Source: Bacillota bacterium (GTDB taxonomy: Bacteria > Bacillota > Clostridia > Christensenellales > Aristaeellaceae). Taken from it: a DNA stretch of 30,755 bases. Below, in pieces: positions 29,880-30,755 of this stretch. Within the stretch, counting starts at the first letter, position 1. Each line of letters starts with the position of its first letter. The notes under the pieces are model-generated. The model ran no database searches, was not told where the DNA came from, and saw only the letters and a list, made by a program, of their open reading frames with translations. Location: positions 1 through 30,755 of the forward strand of contig JAEYRW010000151.1 of the NCBI GenBank assembly GCA_023435435.1, in the 5' to 3' direction. The position numbers and the translations under genes were made by a program.

Positions 29880-30671
29880 ATGGACGCTTTTCTGGGCACG
29901 CCGGAAAGGACCATCTCGCGGCTGCGCCTTCAGGACATCACGCCAAACCCCCATCAGCCGAGGCGGCTGTTCTCCGAGGAATCCCTCGATTCCCTCGCAA
30001 GCTCCATCAATGAGCACGGCCTCATCTCCCCCCTGGTGGTCCGGCGCGTGGACGTGGGCCAGTACGAGCTGGTGGCGGGCGAACGCCGGTTCCGGGCGCT
30101 TCAAAGGCTCGGGAAAACCCACGCGGACGCCGTCATCATCTCCGCCTACGATGCGGACAGCGCCGTTCTGGCCCTCGTCGAGAACATCCAGCGCGAGGAG
30201 CTTCACTTCCTCGACGAGGCCGAGGCCTGCCGCGCCATCCTCGAAAATCACCACATCACCCAGGAAGAACTCGCCCGCACCCTCGGCAGGAGCCCGTCCG
30301 CCCTGGCAAACCGGCTGCGCCTCATCCGGCTGCCGCCGCCCGTCAAGGACATGATCGTAAAGACCGGACTCACCGAACGCCACGCACGCGCGCTCCTTAA
30401 GGTGGAGGATACCCGCACCCAGCTGAAACTCGTGGACGAAACGGCGGAAAAGCGGCTCACCGTCCGCGAACTCGAGGCGAAAATCGAAAAGATCGCCAAG
30501 CAACCTCCTCAGCGCAAAATCAAGCGTTTTTTCCGCGACGACCGGCTCTACGTCAACGCCATCATCGCCACCGTCAAGCAAATCAACACCCTGGGTGCCC
30601 ATGCCTCCAGCCACGTCCGGGAAACCGACGACGGAACAGAGATCATGATTATTATAAACCATAAGCCCTGA
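29880..30671 (+). CDS. noc: Noc/ParB-family nucleoid occlusion protein
   Basis: A 263-residue protein. The N-terminal CTPase domain starts at ITPNPHQPRRLFSEESLDSL and has the CTP motif GERRFRA at 68-74 and LVENIQREELHFLDEAEA at about 100-117. The helix-turn-helix is ITQEELARTLGRSPSALANR (about 127-145), then TERHARALLKV. The C-terminus FFRDDRLYVNAIIATVKQI resembles the Noc end more than that of ParB. Noc binds scattered sites and stops division over the nucleoid; ParB loads condensin at parS. Without gene neighbours such as parA or rsmG in the window, the split is inferred. The ATG has GGGAGGTG six bases upstream. Confidence 0.9.
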   Translation: MDAFLGTPERTISRLRLQDITPNPHQPRRLFSEESLDSLASSINEHGLISPLVVRRVDVGQYELVAGERRFRALQRLGKTHADAVIISAYDADSAVLALVENIQREELHFLDEAEACRAILENHHITQEELARTLGRSPSALANRLRLIRLPPPVKDMIVKTGLTERHARALLKVEDTRTQLKLVDETAEKRLTVRELEAKIEKIAKQPPQRKIKRFFRDDRLYVNAIIATVKQINTLGAHASSHVRETDDGTEIMIIINHKP

Positions 30672-30676
30672 AAGAA

Positions 30677-30753
30677 AACGGCGAGGGCGGACGGAGAGAG
30701 AACGGCGAGGGCTCCGCCCTCACGCTCCCGCCAAAGGGCCATTGGCCCTTTGG
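30677..30753. repeat. Palindrome-rich repeat block after noc
   Basis: AACGGCGAGGGC occurs twice (30677-30688, 30701-30712). The second copy flows into a GAGGGC-TCC-GCCCTC hairpin (30707-30721), followed by CCAAAGGGCC-ATT-GGCCCTTTGG at 30731-30753, a perfect ten-pair stem. No T run is seen before the window ends. It could be part of a terminator for noc or a dispersed extragenic palindrome. Confidence 0.5.
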
Positions 30754-30755
30754 AA

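Noticed and set aside
29757..30662. A 301-codon minus-strand frame opposite noc.
   Set aside because: It is the antisense of the CTP-binding and helix-turn-helix motifs of Noc, which are complete on the plus strand.

Overview
The window looks like a chromosomal segment of a GC-rich, Gram-positive-type bacterium, most likely a Clostridia-grade Bacillota. This is an inference from gene content: a WhiA gene followed by a Crh-like HPr, a Noc/ParB-type protein, a long-form ribosome hibernation factor, a sigma-B/F/G-type sigma factor beside an anti-sigma factor, an rpsO-pnp pair with an M16 peptidase nearby, and strong AGGAGG ribosome binding sites with frequent ATGA overlaps. No rRNA, tRNA, CRISPR array, integrase or intact insertion sequence was recognised.

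Layout. (1) 113-3084, minus: a four-gene overlapping operon of a helix-turn-helix regulator, a small PLDc_N membrane protein, an ABC ATPase and an ABC-2 permease, resembling the yxlE-yxlF-yxlG module of Bacillus. A small P-loop kinase lies upstream. (2) 3692-8399, minus: a compact operon with its own good promoter, AI-2E-family permease > MBOAT O-acyltransferase > murB > whiA > Crh-like HPr, closed by an intrinsic terminator. (3) 8508-9523, minus: a UroD-family protein with an apparent one-base frameshift. A hairpin-rich spacer and 5-formyltetrahydrofolate cyclo-ligase (plus) follow. (4) 10675-14126, plus: a decaying exopolysaccharide cluster with a strong promoter, a tyrosine-kinase remnant, an intact sugar-phosphate transferase, an unidentified stretch, an rmlA remnant and intact rmlB. 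(5) 14641-15750, minus: a second UroD-family protein. (6) 15981-21987, minus: rpsO, pnp, an alpha/beta hydrolase, an HD protein and an M16 peptidase, headed by a good rpsO promoter. (7) 22014-24654, minus: MgtC-family protein, esterase, a patatin C-terminal remnant, a short RibF without its kinase domain, and a GNAT acetyltransferase. (8) 24697-29078, minus: promoter > degenerate anti-sigma factor > sigma factor > THUMP RNA methyltransferase > GH127-type glycosidase > terminator. (9) 29185-30671: hpf (minus) divergent from noc (plus), then a palindrome-rich tail.

Most genes are ordinary housekeeping. The points worth a second look are the anti-sigma factor that has lost the ATP-binding residues of its family and whose operon ends in an RNA methyltransferase and a glycosidase, the RibF that keeps only FAD synthetase, the Crh-like HPr placed without rapZ and yvcK, and the half-decayed surface-polysaccharide cluster. 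All calls come from reading the sequence and recalling family motifs; no database search was run.
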